In this document: positions 8,367-16,682 of the stretch, piece after piece
Numbering within the stretch: position 1 is the first letter of the stretch
How the letters are laid out: each line of letters begins with the position of its first letter
NCBI GenBank assembly: GCA_036744635.1
Contig: DAIOHQ010000050.1
Span: forward strand, 1-23,331
Length of the DNA stretch: 23,331 bases
Source of the DNA: DAIOHQ01 sp036744635
Lineage (GTDB): Bacteria; Planctomycetota; Phycisphaerae; Tepidisphaerales; Tepidisphaeraceae
Reading direction: 5' to 3'
The notes under the pieces: model-generated
Told to the model about the DNA's origin: nothing
What the model saw: only the letters and a program-made list of their open reading frames with translations
Databases searched by the model: none
Translations under genes and position numbers: made by a program

Positions 8367-8397
8367 AAAAAAAACCCGGCGGTGCTAAGGCCGGGTT
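8367..8397 (-). terminator. Rho-independent terminator after the Crp/Fnr-family gene
   Basis: On the minus strand AACCCGGC (8397-8390) pairs with GCCGGGTT (8380-8373) across a 9-nt loop and is followed by a T-run (8 A on the plus strand at 8367-8374). It lies about 75 nt downstream of the regulator's stop and about 70 nt upstream of the glycoside-hydrolase-like start, so it separates the two transcripts. Confidence 0.85.
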
Positions 8398-8407
8398 CGG
8401 AATTCTG

Positions 8408-8441
8408 CGAAACGAAACACATTCCCCGTGTACTCGTTTCG
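8408..8441. repeat. Short hairpin CGAAACGA/TCGTTTCG
   Basis: An 8-bp stem (8408-8415 with 8434-8441) and an inner ACAC/GTGT pair lie between the regulator's stop and its terminator. It is in the 3' UTR of the regulator. It may protect the 3' end or be a relic repeat. It is similar in style to the GTGAAAC repeat at 4255-4317. Confidence 0.55.
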
Positions 8442-8473
8442 CCGCGGCGCGTCTCGCCGCGCTATATTTTGGC

Positions 8474-9181
8474 TTATGCCACCTGCGGCACATCACGGAC
8501 TTGTCCAGCGACCGCGAACGAACGCAGCACTTCGGGATCGAAGAACAGTTGGTTTCGCCCGGTGCGCAGCAGGTTCTGTTGACGCAAGTGCGTGAGGGCG
8601 AGGCTGATGGTCTCGCGGGCAACGCCAACCGCCTGGGCAAGCTGCTGATGGGTGATGCGGAGGACGACCCCGCCGGTCCCGTCCGCCTGCATCGTCGCGG
8701 CGGCGGTGCCGCTGAAGCGCACCAGGGTCTTGAGCAGCCGCACGTGGCAGTCATCAAAGACCAGCCTGGCCGCCTCCTCGTGGGCGGCGTGCAGCTTGTG
8801 TACCAGCGTGCGAATCAGCTCTTCGGCGGCGCCGGGATGCTGGGGAAGCAGTGACAGCAGCCTCTGCGCGCACACCTGGTAGATGACCGAGGGGACGACC
8901 ACGATGGCGCTGGCCAGGTAATGAGGCACGTGTCCGAGCGCCGAGGCTCCGCACCAGTCGCCAGGCCCGAGAATATCGATCAGGCGGTCCTCCGCCTCCG
9001 GGCCAGGTTGGTAGGTGCGCACCTGTCCCTGCTGGATGTAATAGAGATTGTCGGCGGGCTGCTCGGCATCCATCAGAACGGCCCCGGCGGGAAGCGCCAG
9101 GCGCTTGGCGTCGAGCGTCGGGTGGAGAAACAGCTCCCCGATGGGAGATTCCGCGATGGGTGATGGTCCCTCTACACTCAT
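8474..9181 (-). CDS. Crp/Fnr-family transcriptional regulator
   Basis: A 235-aa regulator of usual family length. Residues about 25-110 form the cyclic-nucleotide-binding-like beta roll with LYYIQQGQVRTY and a GDWCG turn. A long dimer helix follows (about 120-150). The C-terminal winged helix (about 175-215) has ITHQQLAQAVGVARETISLALTHLRQQNLL, a standard Crp-type recognition helix. The N-terminal cysteine cluster of Fnr is absent, so it is not a simple oxygen sensor by this evidence. I start at ATG 9181; the frame is open to 9292 but that extension is polar and not family-like. A modest GAAAG sequence precedes the start. The ligand and targets are unknown. It is divergent from the glycosyltransferase gene, with about 180 bp between them. 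Confidence 0.85.
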   Translation of the reverse strand: MSVEGPSPIAESPIGELFLHPTLDAKRLALPAGAVLMDAEQPADNLYYIQQGQVRTYQPGPEAEDRLIDILGPGDWCGASALGHVPHYLASAIVVVPSVIYQVCAQRLLSLLPQHPGAAEELIRTLVHKLHAAHEEAARLVFDDCHVRLLKTLVRFSGTAAATMQADGTGGVVLRITHQQLAQAVGVARETISLALTHLRQQNLLRTGRNQLFFDPEVLRSFAVAGQVRDVPQVA

Positions 9182-9359
9182 GAATCTAGCTTTCTTCGTA
9201 GTGCGAATGAATGACCGCTGGAAGTCGTGCCGACTGCAGGTCTGGCCGGTGGTTTCCTTACGCCGATACCGGTGAATCGGTTCGGCCGACAAGACGAATA
9301 TTTTGCTGCAGAAAGTTGCGGCGGCAGAAATCCCGCGAATTGGTCGATAATCCTGTGCA

Positions 9360-10970
9360 GTGAGCGCGATTTCATCACCCCTTCCCCTTCAGCACCGCAT
9401 GGACATGCGATGCTCTGTGCGCACCTGGCCGCTGGCTGCGCTGGCGGCACTATGTGTCCTTTTCGCATTCGTCACACGACTCGGATTTCTCTCCCGGCCA
9501 TTCGAAAGCGATTCCGGCCTGTACATCCTGCTCGGCAAGCTCATCTGTAGCGGTGGCAGACTATACATTGATGTTTATGAGACCAAGCCGCCCGGGGTGG
9601 CGCTGGTGGGAGCGCTGTTTTGGCGCATTTTCGGAGAGTGGTGGCCGGGTTATGTCCTGGCGCAGCTTGGGTTGACGATGTTGGCCGCTTGGGGGATGGG
9701 ACGGTGCGTAGGCCAGGTCGCGGGGGATGCGGCCCGGATGCCGACGACCCTGTATGTGCTGGTCTATCTCAACTTTGGCCCGATGGCCTATCGCGGCTTT
9801 CAACTGGAGACACTGCAGGCGACGCTGGCCATCGGCGCCGCGGTCTGCTGCTGCCGCATTTTCTGCTGCTCCCGCATTTGTAGGGTGGGCGTACCCGCCC
9901 ACCGTTCGGGCGCGGTGGGCGAGTACGCCCACCCTACAGGTCGTGCAATATACGCCGGACTCTTTGCCGGATGCGCGGCGATGATCAAACCGACGGGCGC
10001 AGCGGTGCTGGGGGCATTGGCTGTGGCGCTGTTCGTGGGACGCAAGCGTTTTTCCACGCGGGTTCTGGTGAAGCTCGCATTCGCCGCACTTGCCGGTTTC
10101 ATGCTTCCCATCCTGGCCGTCGCTGCCTGGGTGGTCCACGCCGGCCTGCTTGCCCAGATGCCCGAACTCTGGCGGCAGATTCGGCTCTATGGGGCGCAGA
10201 CGCCTCTGGTCCCGGCCGACGCAGTGATGCTCCCCGCCATCGCCCTTCTCTTCGGATTTCCCACACTGGTACGCGGCTGGATTTTTCGCCGCGAGCGGAC
10301 CGGACAGGCCGCGGATAATTCCACGCAACCGCGCGACTCATTACGCATATTTGCATTGGCCTGGCTCGTGCTCGAAGTCGCCGGCGTTTTCCTGCAGAAG
10401 CGGCTCTATGGATATCACATGCTGGTAATCGGCCCGCCGGCGGCGATCCTGTTCGGGATGCTGCCCCGGCGGACCAGCGCGGCATCCATGGCGCTGGCGC
10501 TGCTGCCTGTAGTCGGATTCAGCCTGGTCTGGAGCGCGGGAGATTTCCGGCGGCTGATGGAAACCGGCTGGCGAAAGTCGCCGGTCGCGAAATATCTGAT
10601 CGCACACACCACCGCCGATGATGCCATCTTCGCCGATCCGATGGAGCGCCTGCTGATGGAGACCGGCCGCCGGCCGGGGGCGCGCTACGCCACGCTCTTC
10701 TATTTCGTCAACTACGACACCGCGCCGATTGAATATGGGCAGACGTTGTTGGCCGACCTCGAGGATCGCCGCCCAAAGTATGTGGTGCTCAAGAGCTATC
10801 TCGATCAGACGCTGACGCGCCAGGCGGAACAATTGCCCCTGCTGGCGACCAGGCCGGCGCGCCGGCAAAACTTCCTCGCTGCATGGGAGAACCTCAAGCA
10901 ATATGTGAGCGCCCACTACACCGCCGAAACCGAAGTGGACAAACAAACCATCTGGCGGCGCAGGGATTGA
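9360..10970 (+). CDS. GT-C family membrane glycosyltransferase, carries an in-frame palindrome
   Basis: A 536-aa polytopic membrane protein of the GT39/ArnT-like GT-C type. After the first helix the loop has ESDSGLYILLGKL with Asp51 at the conserved position, followed by YETKPPGVALV, a characteristic family block. About ten membrane helices follow and then a short C-terminal soluble domain. Residues 174-193 are encoded by a 60-bp palindromic element (9879-9938) and look foreign to the family; the element sits before AGLFAGCAAMIKPTG, where family members have a loop. The start could be GTG 9360 or ATG 9399; neither has a good Shine-Dalgarno. It is divergent from the Crp-like regulator and convergent with the membrane protein gene downstream (5-bp gap). 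Donor and acceptor are not known. Confidence 0.85.
   Translation: MSAISSPLPLQHRMDMRCSVRTWPLAALAALCVLFAFVTRLGFLSRPFESDSGLYILLGKLICSGGRLYIDVYETKPPGVALVGALFWRIFGEWWPGYVLAQLGLTMLAAWGMGRCVGQVAGDAARMPTTLYVLVYLNFGPMAYRGFQLETLQATLAIGAAVCCCRIFCCSRICRVGVPAHRSGAVGEYAHPTGRAIYAGLFAGCAAMIKPTGAAVLGALAVALFVGRKRFSTRVLVKLAFAALAGFMLPILAVAAWVVHAGLLAQMPELWRQIRLYGAQTPLVPADAVMLPAIALLFGFPTLVRGWIFRRERTGQAADNSTQPRDSLRIFALAWLVLEVAGVFLQKRLYGYHMLVIGPPAAILFGMLPRRTSAASMALALLPVVGFSLVWSAGDFRRLMETGWRKSPVAKYLIAHTTADDAIFADPMERLLMETGRRPGARYATLFYFVNYDTAPIEYGQTLLADLEDRRPKYVVLKSYLDQTLTRQAEQLPLLATRPARRQNFLAAWENLKQYVSAHYTAETEVDKQTIWRRRD
9845..9880 (+). repeat. 18-bp tandem duplication within the glycosyltransferase gene
   Basis: CTGCTGCTGCCGCATTTT (9845-9862) is followed directly by CTGCTGCTCCCGCATTTG (9863-9880), 16 of 18 identical. 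It translates to the paired cysteine-rich units CCCRIF and CCSRIC and ends at the left edge of the palindrome at 9879. Confidence 0.7.
9879..9938. repeat. 60-bp intragenic palindromic element, in frame
   Basis: Arms TGTAGGGTGGGCGTAC (9879-9894) and its exact reverse complement (9923-9938) give a 16-bp perfect outer stem. After one mismatch, CGCCCACCG (9896-9904) pairs with CGGTGGGCG (9913-9921), leaving an 8-nt loop. The element is 60 bp, exactly 20 codons. It begins on a codon boundary and adds CRVGVPAHRSGAVGEYAHPT to the protein without a stop. It resembles the Rickettsia palindromic elements in being a palindrome that is inserted in frame in a gene, but it is not the same sequence. Confidence 0.9.
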
Positions 10971-10975
10971 GCACT

Positions 10976-11473
10976 TCACGCCGACTTGGGCGCGCTCGCC
11001 TTGCCAACCTTCTTCCTCCACCGCACCAGCCATCCCACCAGCACCACCCACAGCACGGCCACGGCCGCCCGCCAAGTCACTTTCCACCGCAGCGGTTCGT
11101 CCGGCAGCACCAGCCGGTCATACTTCCAATCCTGCCACGCCAGCACCCGCACGCGCGGCGATTTTTCCTTCTGCATCTGCCCACGCTCGCGCTCCGACAG
11201 AATACGCTCGCCGCTGTAGCGCCAGTTCCCGATCGGATAGGAATAGCCAATGGTGTAGGTGTGCTGGCCGGCTTTGAAGTGGGATTCGATGCCCTCGATC
11301 TCGGCCGGGTAGTCGGTACCGGCGAAAGTCCAGGCGGCGAAGAGCGTGACGTACCCCACCAGCAGCAACCCGACGATGACATAAACCGCGCTCACCGCCC
11401 GCCAGCCCAGGCGCACGCGGCGAGCGGCGGCACGGGGCGGTTCGGTCGAGCGACGTTGGTCTCGGTGCGGCAT
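10976..11473 (-). CDS. Small membrane protein of unknown function, DUF3592-like
   Basis: A 165-aa protein with an N-terminal basic segment, a transmembrane helix at about 27-50, an extracytoplasmic middle part (about 50-130) and a second helix at about 134-152 followed by a basic tail. The middle section, with YTIGYSYPIGNWRYSGERI, is like the beta part of DUF3592-type proteins, though I am not certain. It starts 9 bp after the stop of the membrane protein gene upstream, so the pair is probably one operon. No strong Shine-Dalgarno is visible. Function unknown. Confidence 0.6.
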   Translation of the reverse strand: MPHRDQRRSTEPPRAAARRVRLGWRAVSAVYVIVGLLLVGYVTLFAAWTFAGTDYPAEIEGIESHFKAGQHTYTIGYSYPIGNWRYSGERILSERERGQMQKEKSPRVRVLAWQDWKYDRLVLPDEPLRWKVTWRAAVAVLWVVLVGWLVRWRKKVGKASAPKSA

Positions 11474-11482
11474 CGATGATTT

Positions 11483-11980
11483 CTACGGATTGGCAGAACG
11501 AAAGAGGGCGCGAACGCGGCGCTGAGTAAGCAGGACAATTAGGCCGAGCGGGAGTAGAAGCTGTTGCAGCAGCGCGACCGAACTTCGTGCGACAAAGGAC
11601 CAGGGCAAACCAGAATGACGAAGAAGACGCGATTGCATCCACTGAGTGAGCATGATCGCGCCGAGTGCCCCGATTGCCGCTCGCCGCGCCGCGGTCGAGT
11701 GGCGCAGACAGAAAAATGCCGCGAAAATGAGAGCAAGTGGGGCGAGGAAAAGCGCGGTCAGCGGTATGAACTCCCACGGCTTGTCCACCAGTCGCTGCGG
11801 GAAATTGGTGATCCATGGGATGGCAAACACCAGCACGAAATAAGCGCAGTGAACCACCCCAAGCGTCAAAGCCATCACGCAAGCCCAGCGCAGCAGATAC
11901 TCGGCTCCATTGTCGCCGGCCTGGGTGTGATATGACAGCGTCTCAAGGGATTGCACGGGAATGGGTGATTCTTGTGACAT
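11483..11980 (-). CDS. Four-helix membrane protein of unknown function
   Basis: A 165-aa protein with a polar N-terminus (about 1-30) and four predicted hydrophobic helices. I start at ATG 11980 because the longer frame to 12037 adds a poorly conserved-looking segment that would overlap the divergent gene. No family is recognised. It is immediately upstream of and co-directional with the DUF3592-like gene. It is divergent from the DUF58 gene, so the three may be regulated from one short region; nothing in the sequence shows how. Confidence 0.55.
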   Translation of the reverse strand: MSQESPIPVQSLETLSYHTQAGDNGAEYLLRWACVMALTLGVVHCAYFVLVFAIPWITNFPQRLVDKPWEFIPLTALFLAPLALIFAAFFCLRHSTAARRAAIGALGAIMLTQWMQSRLLRHSGLPWSFVARSSVALLQQLLLPLGLIVLLTQRRVRALFRSANP

Positions 11981-12017
11981 GATTAGCACAGCGTAACTCT
12001 GTCCGGCAGCGCCCACA

Positions 12018-13421
12018 ATGAACGCCTGCTGCTTCACCGCGTTTCAGTACCGCATGACTCCGCGCACCGTCGTCGTTACCATGACGATCGTGCCGAATCC
12101 GCGCCGAACAATTACCTTCAACCTCCCCCCATTCTCCCCCAGCAAAGATATCGGCGCCCATCCCCTCTTGCGGGGCTCCATCAGCCGATGGCTCTGGCGG
12201 CTGTTCACGCAGCGACTAACGCCCGCCGGCCGTTGGCTGCTCTTGCCGACCGCCGCCTTCAGCTTTTATGGCGGGGCTTCGCTGCAGATGCAGGGATACG
12301 TGGCCGCAACCTATATGTCGGCACTGTGGGCGGTGGCATTCTGCGCCATGCTGCTCTATCGGCCGCGGGTGAAATTGCATTTCACACACGCCGACCGCGT
12401 GTGCGCCGGCGAGGCGCTGCCAGTGGATGTCGAGGTGCGGCAGCTCGGCGCCGGCAGGGGCGCAGATCTGGTGGTTGTGCCGCATCGGCTGCCGCTGGGC
12501 ATCGACGCCGAGCCGGATCAGGGGATGCCGCTGGGAGACCTGCGCCGCGGCGAATCCGCCCGCGTGCGGCTGACCTTGCGCTGCAACAAACGCGGGGCCT
12601 ACACGCTGGCCGGGTTTCGCGTCGAGACGGGGTTTCCGTTTGGCATCCTGCGGGCGCAGCGGCTGTTCGCCGAGCGCAAGGCATTGCTGGTCTATCCCAA
12701 GTTCACCGCCCTTGGCCGACTGATGCTGCCCACTGGGATGCGCTATCAACCCGGCGGGGTGGCCCTGGCCTCGACGCTGGGCGAGTCGATGGAGTTCATC
12801 GGCAACCGCGAATATCGCCAAGGCGACAACATCCGCGACATCGACTGGCGGGCGACAGCGCGGACCGGCGGGGCGGGCCTGATGCCGATCGTGCGGGAAT
12901 ATCGCGACGAGTATTTCATGCGCGTCGCGGTGATCCTGGATACCCACGTGCCGGAGGGGCCGACCGCCGCCAGGGAAGCCGACCGCGAGGCTTTCGAGCG
13001 CGCCGTCTCGGTTGCCGCCGCCGTCAGCGACTACATGGCCCGGCAGGATTACCTGGTGGATCTGTTCGCGGCCGGGCCCAATCTGTATCACCTGACCGCC
13101 GGGCGCAGCCTCGCCTATCTCGATCAGATTCTCGACATCCTCGCCTGCGTCGAGGAGAACCCGCAGGAGCCGTTTGAGACCATTGAGCCGGAAATTTCCG
13201 AGAACCTGGCGCAGATCAGCACCGTCATCTGCGTGTTCCTGGACTGGAACGAGACCCGCCAGGCGTTCGTACACCGGCTGGCGCAGCAGGGAGCGGGGGT
13301 GAAGGTGATCCTGGTGCGCGACAAGCCGGCCACAGTGCATCCCGGGGGGGAGGCGGATATGGTGGGAGAGATTCCCGTGATCGGGAAGGCCGAGTTTGAG
13401 CGGGGGATGGAGGAGATTTGA
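12018..13421 (+). CDS. DUF58-domain protein
   Basis: A 467-aa protein with two N-terminal membrane helices (about 75-115) and a C-terminal DUF58 domain. The family signature EFIGNREYRQGDNIRDIDWRA lies at about 259-279, followed by a von Willebrand-A-like part with VAVILDTHVPEG. In many bacteria DUF58 proteins are encoded with MoxR AAA ATPases and act in envelope or complex assembly, but no MoxR gene is in this window. The start is uncertain: ATG 12018, 12054 and 12081 are in frame and none has a Shine-Dalgarno; the first 21 residues look non-coding, so 12081 is quite possible. It is divergent from the four-helix membrane protein. Confidence 0.85.
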   Translation: MNACCFTAFQYRMTPRTVVVTMTIVPNPRRTITFNLPPFSPSKDIGAHPLLRGSISRWLWRLFTQRLTPAGRWLLLPTAAFSFYGGASLQMQGYVAATYMSALWAVAFCAMLLYRPRVKLHFTHADRVCAGEALPVDVEVRQLGAGRGADLVVVPHRLPLGIDAEPDQGMPLGDLRRGESARVRLTLRCNKRGAYTLAGFRVETGFPFGILRAQRLFAERKALLVYPKFTALGRLMLPTGMRYQPGGVALASTLGESMEFIGNREYRQGDNIRDIDWRATARTGGAGLMPIVREYRDEYFMRVAVILDTHVPEGPTAAREADREAFERAVSVAAAVSDYMARQDYLVDLFAAGPNLYHLTAGRSLAYLDQILDILACVEENPQEPFETIEPEISENLAQISTVICVFLDWNETRQAFVHRLAQQGAGVKVILVRDKPATVHPGGEADMVGEIPVIGKAEFERGMEEI

Positions 13422-13484
13422 GGCTCGCCGCGCCATCAGAACCCCAGGCCGCGCATAGAATGGAAATCCCTTTACGGAGCACTC

Positions 13485-14540
13485 ATGCGACAATGGATCA
13501 CGGCCATGCTGGTTGTCCTGCTAAGTCAGATTCCCGCGACAGCTCACGCCAAAGCCCCCGACCCGATCATCGTGACCAAAAACGGCGCCCAGCCCCAGGC
13601 CGCGATGTCGGCCGACGGCGTCGTTCACGTCGTCTGGGGCGCGAACGGTTCGATCTTCTGCGCCTCGTCCAAAGATAACGGCAAGAGCTTCACCGACCCG
13701 GTGCTGGTGGCCGAGCTGCCGAAGCTGGCCCTGGGAATGCGCCGCGGCCCGCGCATCGCCGCCACCAAGGATGCCTTGGTGGTAGCGGCCATCCGCTCGC
13801 AGGGAGACCTGTACGGCTGGCGTTCCGAAGATGGCGGCAAAACCTGGAGCAAAGGCGTGGTCGTCAACGATCAGCCAAACGCCACCCGTGAAGGGCTCTT
13901 CAATATCGCGGCCGGACCGGATGCATCGCTCTACGCCGTCTGGCTCGACCTGCGCACCGGCAAGACGACGGTGATGGGCTCAATCTCGTCCGACGGCGGC
14001 AAAACCTGGCAGAAGAACGTCCTGATCTACCGGTCCCCCGACGGCCACGTCTGCGAATGCTGCCATCCATCGGTGGCGGTGGACAGCAAAGGCGTGGCCT
14101 ACGTGATGTTCCGCAATTTCCTCGGCGAAAATCGCGACATGTACCTCACTCATTCCTCCGATGGTTTCAAAACATTTTCGGAGGCGCAGAAGCTGGGAGA
14201 AGGAACCTGGCCGCTGAACCTTTGCCCGATGGATGGAGGCTCGCTGCAGGTCATGCCCAATGGAAAGGTGCTTACCGCCTGGCAGCGCGACGGCCGTATT
14301 TACCGCTGCGAGCCGGGCCAGAAAGAGGAACTGATCGGCAGTGGCACGCAGCCGGTGTTCATCCCCGGCCAAGCCGATCTGGTCTGGACCGATCGGGATA
14401 AAGTCATTCATGGAAAGGCCTCGCTGAGCCCGGGCGCCTTTCCCGCGGTGGTGGCCTCGCCCAGGAATGATCCGCTGATCGTGTTTTGGGAGGTGACCGT
14501 CCAGAAGGAGCACTTGATTCAGGCGCTTCGGCTGGATTAG
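13485..14540 (+). CDS. Secreted BNR-repeat (sialidase-like) protein
   Basis: A 351-aa protein with a clear signal peptide (about 1-22, ending AHA). The mature part is a beta-propeller with Asp-box motifs: SEDGGKTW (114-121) and SSDGGKTW (168-175). A distinctive cysteine cluster, Cys190-Glu-Cys-Cys193-His, precedes PSVAVDSKG. This pattern is found in exo-alpha-sialidase-annotated proteins, but I do not see the arginine triad of true sialidases, so enzymatic activity is uncertain. The start has GGAG about 6 nt upstream. It could act outside the cytoplasm. It is convergent with the small gene that follows, with a 6-bp gap. With the esterase at 339-2204, it suggests interest in decorated glycans, which is inference. 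Confidence 0.8.
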   Translation: MRQWITAMLVVLLSQIPATAHAKAPDPIIVTKNGAQPQAAMSADGVVHVVWGANGSIFCASSKDNGKSFTDPVLVAELPKLALGMRRGPRIAATKDALVVAAIRSQGDLYGWRSEDGGKTWSKGVVVNDQPNATREGLFNIAAGPDASLYAVWLDLRTGKTTVMGSISSDGGKTWQKNVLIYRSPDGHVCECCHPSVAVDSKGVAYVMFRNFLGENRDMYLTHSSDGFKTFSEAQKLGEGTWPLNLCPMDGGSLQVMPNGKVLTAWQRDGRIYRCEPGQKEELIGSGTQPVFIPGQADLVWTDRDKVIHGKASLSPGAFPAVVASPRNDPLIVFWEVTVQKEHLIQALRLD

Positions 14541-14546
14541 CGCCGC

Positions 14547-15026
14547 TCATAGCGACGTGTTCGCGGCCACGCCCGGGCCCTGGTCATCGGGACCGACGCC
14601 GACGCCTTCGGTCTCCAGCAGCTCGAAAGTTGCGCCGGGAAAGACGATGGCATTCACCAGCGCGCCCCCGCCAATCGGACCCTTTGGCAGCTCGATCTTG
14701 AACCCCTCCTCGGGAACCTCCACCGCGATGTGCGTGCCGGCCTGGATCACCACCAGCCGCTCCTCGACCAGTTTGGCGCGCCCCTGGATCGTTTTCGGAG
14801 GACCGAAGATCGGCGCAATAAAATTCCCGCCGCTGGGGACTGTCCAGATCTTGCGCGCCTTGGCGCGGATGATCCCCTCGACGGTACGGCCCACCGCGCC
14901 GCGGTATTCCCCGCCGGCCGCGGCCAGGTGCAGCTCATACGTGGTGTTCTGCGGGTTGAAGACGATGACGCCGCCGCTGGCGGACAGCACCTTCCCCCGG
15001 GCCGGAAAATCTCGAACGCTCGCCAT
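14547..15026 (-). CDS. Small beta-rich protein of unknown function
   Basis: A 159-aa protein with no signal peptide or membrane helix and many short beta strands rich in Gly and Val. The start at ATG 15026 has AAGGAG about 4-5 nt upstream, the best Shine-Dalgarno in this part of the window, so expression is likely. It lies 97 bp downstream of cysS on the same strand and may be part of the same unit. I do not recognise the family. Confidence 0.7.
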   Translation of the reverse strand: MASVRDFPARGKVLSASGGVIVFNPQNTTYELHLAAAGGEYRGAVGRTVEGIIRAKARKIWTVPSGGNFIAPIFGPPKTIQGRAKLVEERLVVIQAGTHIAVEVPEEGFKIELPKGPIGGGALVNAIVFPGATFELLETEGVGVGPDDQGPGVAANTSL

Positions 15027-15123
15027 GCAGCTCCTTGTAGGGCGAAGTCACTGTAGCGGAAAGGGACGGAATGAAAAGTGCATCGTGGGGATCAGCATGG
15101 GGGCAGGGCGGGGGCAGGGGGGT

Positions 15124-16635
15124 TTAAGTTCCTTTGCGCCAGCTCGTGCCGTCGGGACGGTCTTCCAGCGTGAATCCGATCTTCGCCAGATTGTCGCGGA
15201 TGGTGTCGGCGAGAGCGAAATTCTTGCTGAGGCGGGCTTGTTTTCGCAGTTCGATGAGCAGTTGCAGCAGCTTGTCGATGTCAGCCGAGTCCTTGCGGTC
15301 CGAACGCGTGCCCTTCTGCTTGAACAGCCCCAGAATCGCGCCGAGGTTGCGCAGAGTCATGATCGCGGCGGCGGCCGCCTCGACAAGGTTCGGCTGGCGG
15401 TCGCGCTCGATGTTGTTGGATTCAATGAATGCATTGGTCTCGCCCGCCAGCTCGTGCAGCACCGCGATGGCCCCGGCGGTGTTGAAGTCGTCGTCCATCA
15501 TCTCCAGGAACTTCATCTTGAATCCCAGCACCGCCTTGGCAAAGTTGCCGTGCTCGCCATCCATCAGGCTCGGCGCAACCGTCGCCATCTCCGGTGCCTG
15601 GTCGGAAAGCGGATGGCCGGCGATGCGCTCGATGCGCTCGAAGAGGCGCACGAACTTGTCCAGCCCTTTGTGCGTGCTGTCGATGACCTCATCGGTGTAT
15701 TCGATCGGCCGGCGGTAGTGCGTGCTGAGGATGAAATAGCGAAACAGGTCCGGGCCGAGCTCCTCGATCAACTGTTTGGCCGAGACGACGTTGCCAATGC
15801 TGCCGGACATCTTCTCATCGGCCCATTCGCCGCTGCTGAGCTTCGTCTTGATGCGGGTCAGCCCGTTGTGCATCCAGAAATGGACGAACGGCTGGCCGGT
15901 GGCGGATTCGGACTGGGCCAGCTCGTTTTCATGGTGCGGGAAGAGCAGATCCATTCCGCCGCCGTGCATGTCGAGCGTCTTGCCCAGGTATTTCATGCTC
16001 ATGGCCGAGCACTCGATATGCCAGCCGGGTCGGCCTTTGCCCCACGGAGAATCCCAGGCAGGTTCGCCCGGCTTGGCCGCCTTCCACAGGGCGAAGTCGG
16101 CGGGATTTCGCTTTCCCTCGGCCTCGATGGCGCGCAATCCGGATTCCTGCTCTTCGAGCTTCCGCCGCGAGAGCTTGCCATAGTCTTCGTCTTTGGTGAC
16201 GTCGAAATAGACGTTGCCGCCTGCGTCGTAGGCGTGGCCTTTTTCGATCAACGTGATGCAGAGCGCGATGATTTCCTGAATGTGCTCGGAGGCCTTGGGG
16301 AAGCGGTCTATCGTATCGATCCCCAGCCGCGCCAGGCAGTCGAGATATTCTTCGGTGTACTGCTTGGCCAGGGCGTCGACCGATGCGCCGCGCTTGGCGG
16401 CGGCCTCGATCAGCTTGTCCTCAACGTCAGTGATGTTCACGACCCAGGTCACCTCGTATCCCTTGTAGACGAGATAGCGCTTGATGGCATCGAAAATGAT
16501 CGGACCGACCATGTGGCCGATGTGCGGCGCCTTGTAGACCGTCGGCCCGCACAGGTACATGCAGACCTTGCCAGGCGTGACCGGCTTGAAAATCTCTTTT
16601 TCGCGGGACAGTGTGTTGTAGACGCGTAAGCTCAT
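15124..16635 (-). CDS. cysS: Cysteinyl-tRNA synthetase
   Basis: A 503-aa class I aminoacyl-tRNA synthetase that joins cysteine to its tRNA. Cys29 in MYLCGPTVY is the first zinc ligand and HIGH (38-41) is the signature. GWHIECSAMS carries the second cysteine, and HHENE in LLFPHHENELAQSE gives the remaining zinc ligands. The second signature is normally KMSKS but reads KMSGS (275-279), preceded by a short insertion with SSGEWADE. The C-terminal anticodon-binding helices are complete. An AGGA lies about 5 nt before ATG 16635. The gene follows ispF by 47 bp. The order ispF-cysS is also seen in Actinobacteria and Firmicutes. Confidence 0.97.
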   Translation of the reverse strand: MSLRVYNTLSREKEIFKPVTPGKVCMYLCGPTVYKAPHIGHMVGPIIFDAIKRYLVYKGYEVTWVVNITDVEDKLIEAAAKRGASVDALAKQYTEEYLDCLARLGIDTIDRFPKASEHIQEIIALCITLIEKGHAYDAGGNVYFDVTKDEDYGKLSRRKLEEQESGLRAIEAEGKRNPADFALWKAAKPGEPAWDSPWGKGRPGWHIECSAMSMKYLGKTLDMHGGGMDLLFPHHENELAQSESATGQPFVHFWMHNGLTRIKTKLSSGEWADEKMSGSIGNVVSAKQLIEELGPDLFRYFILSTHYRRPIEYTDEVIDSTHKGLDKFVRLFERIERIAGHPLSDQAPEMATVAPSLMDGEHGNFAKAVLGFKMKFLEMMDDDFNTAGAIAVLHELAGETNAFIESNNIERDRQPNLVEAAAAAIMTLRNLGAILGLFKQKGTRSDRKDSADIDKLLQLLIELRKQARLSKNFALADTIRDNLAKIGFTLEDRPDGTSWRKGT

Positions 16636-16682
16636 TGCAATCCTATATCGGCCGCGGAAAGAGATGTTGCCGCAGCCTTATT

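Noticed and set aside
8474..9181. Fnr-type oxygen sensor
   Set aside because: The cysteine cluster expected near the N-terminus is absent, so only Crp/Fnr family can be stated.
14557..16629. 690-aa open frame on the plus strand
   Set aside because: It runs antisense through the small beta-rich gene and cysS, and its translation has no recognisable domain.
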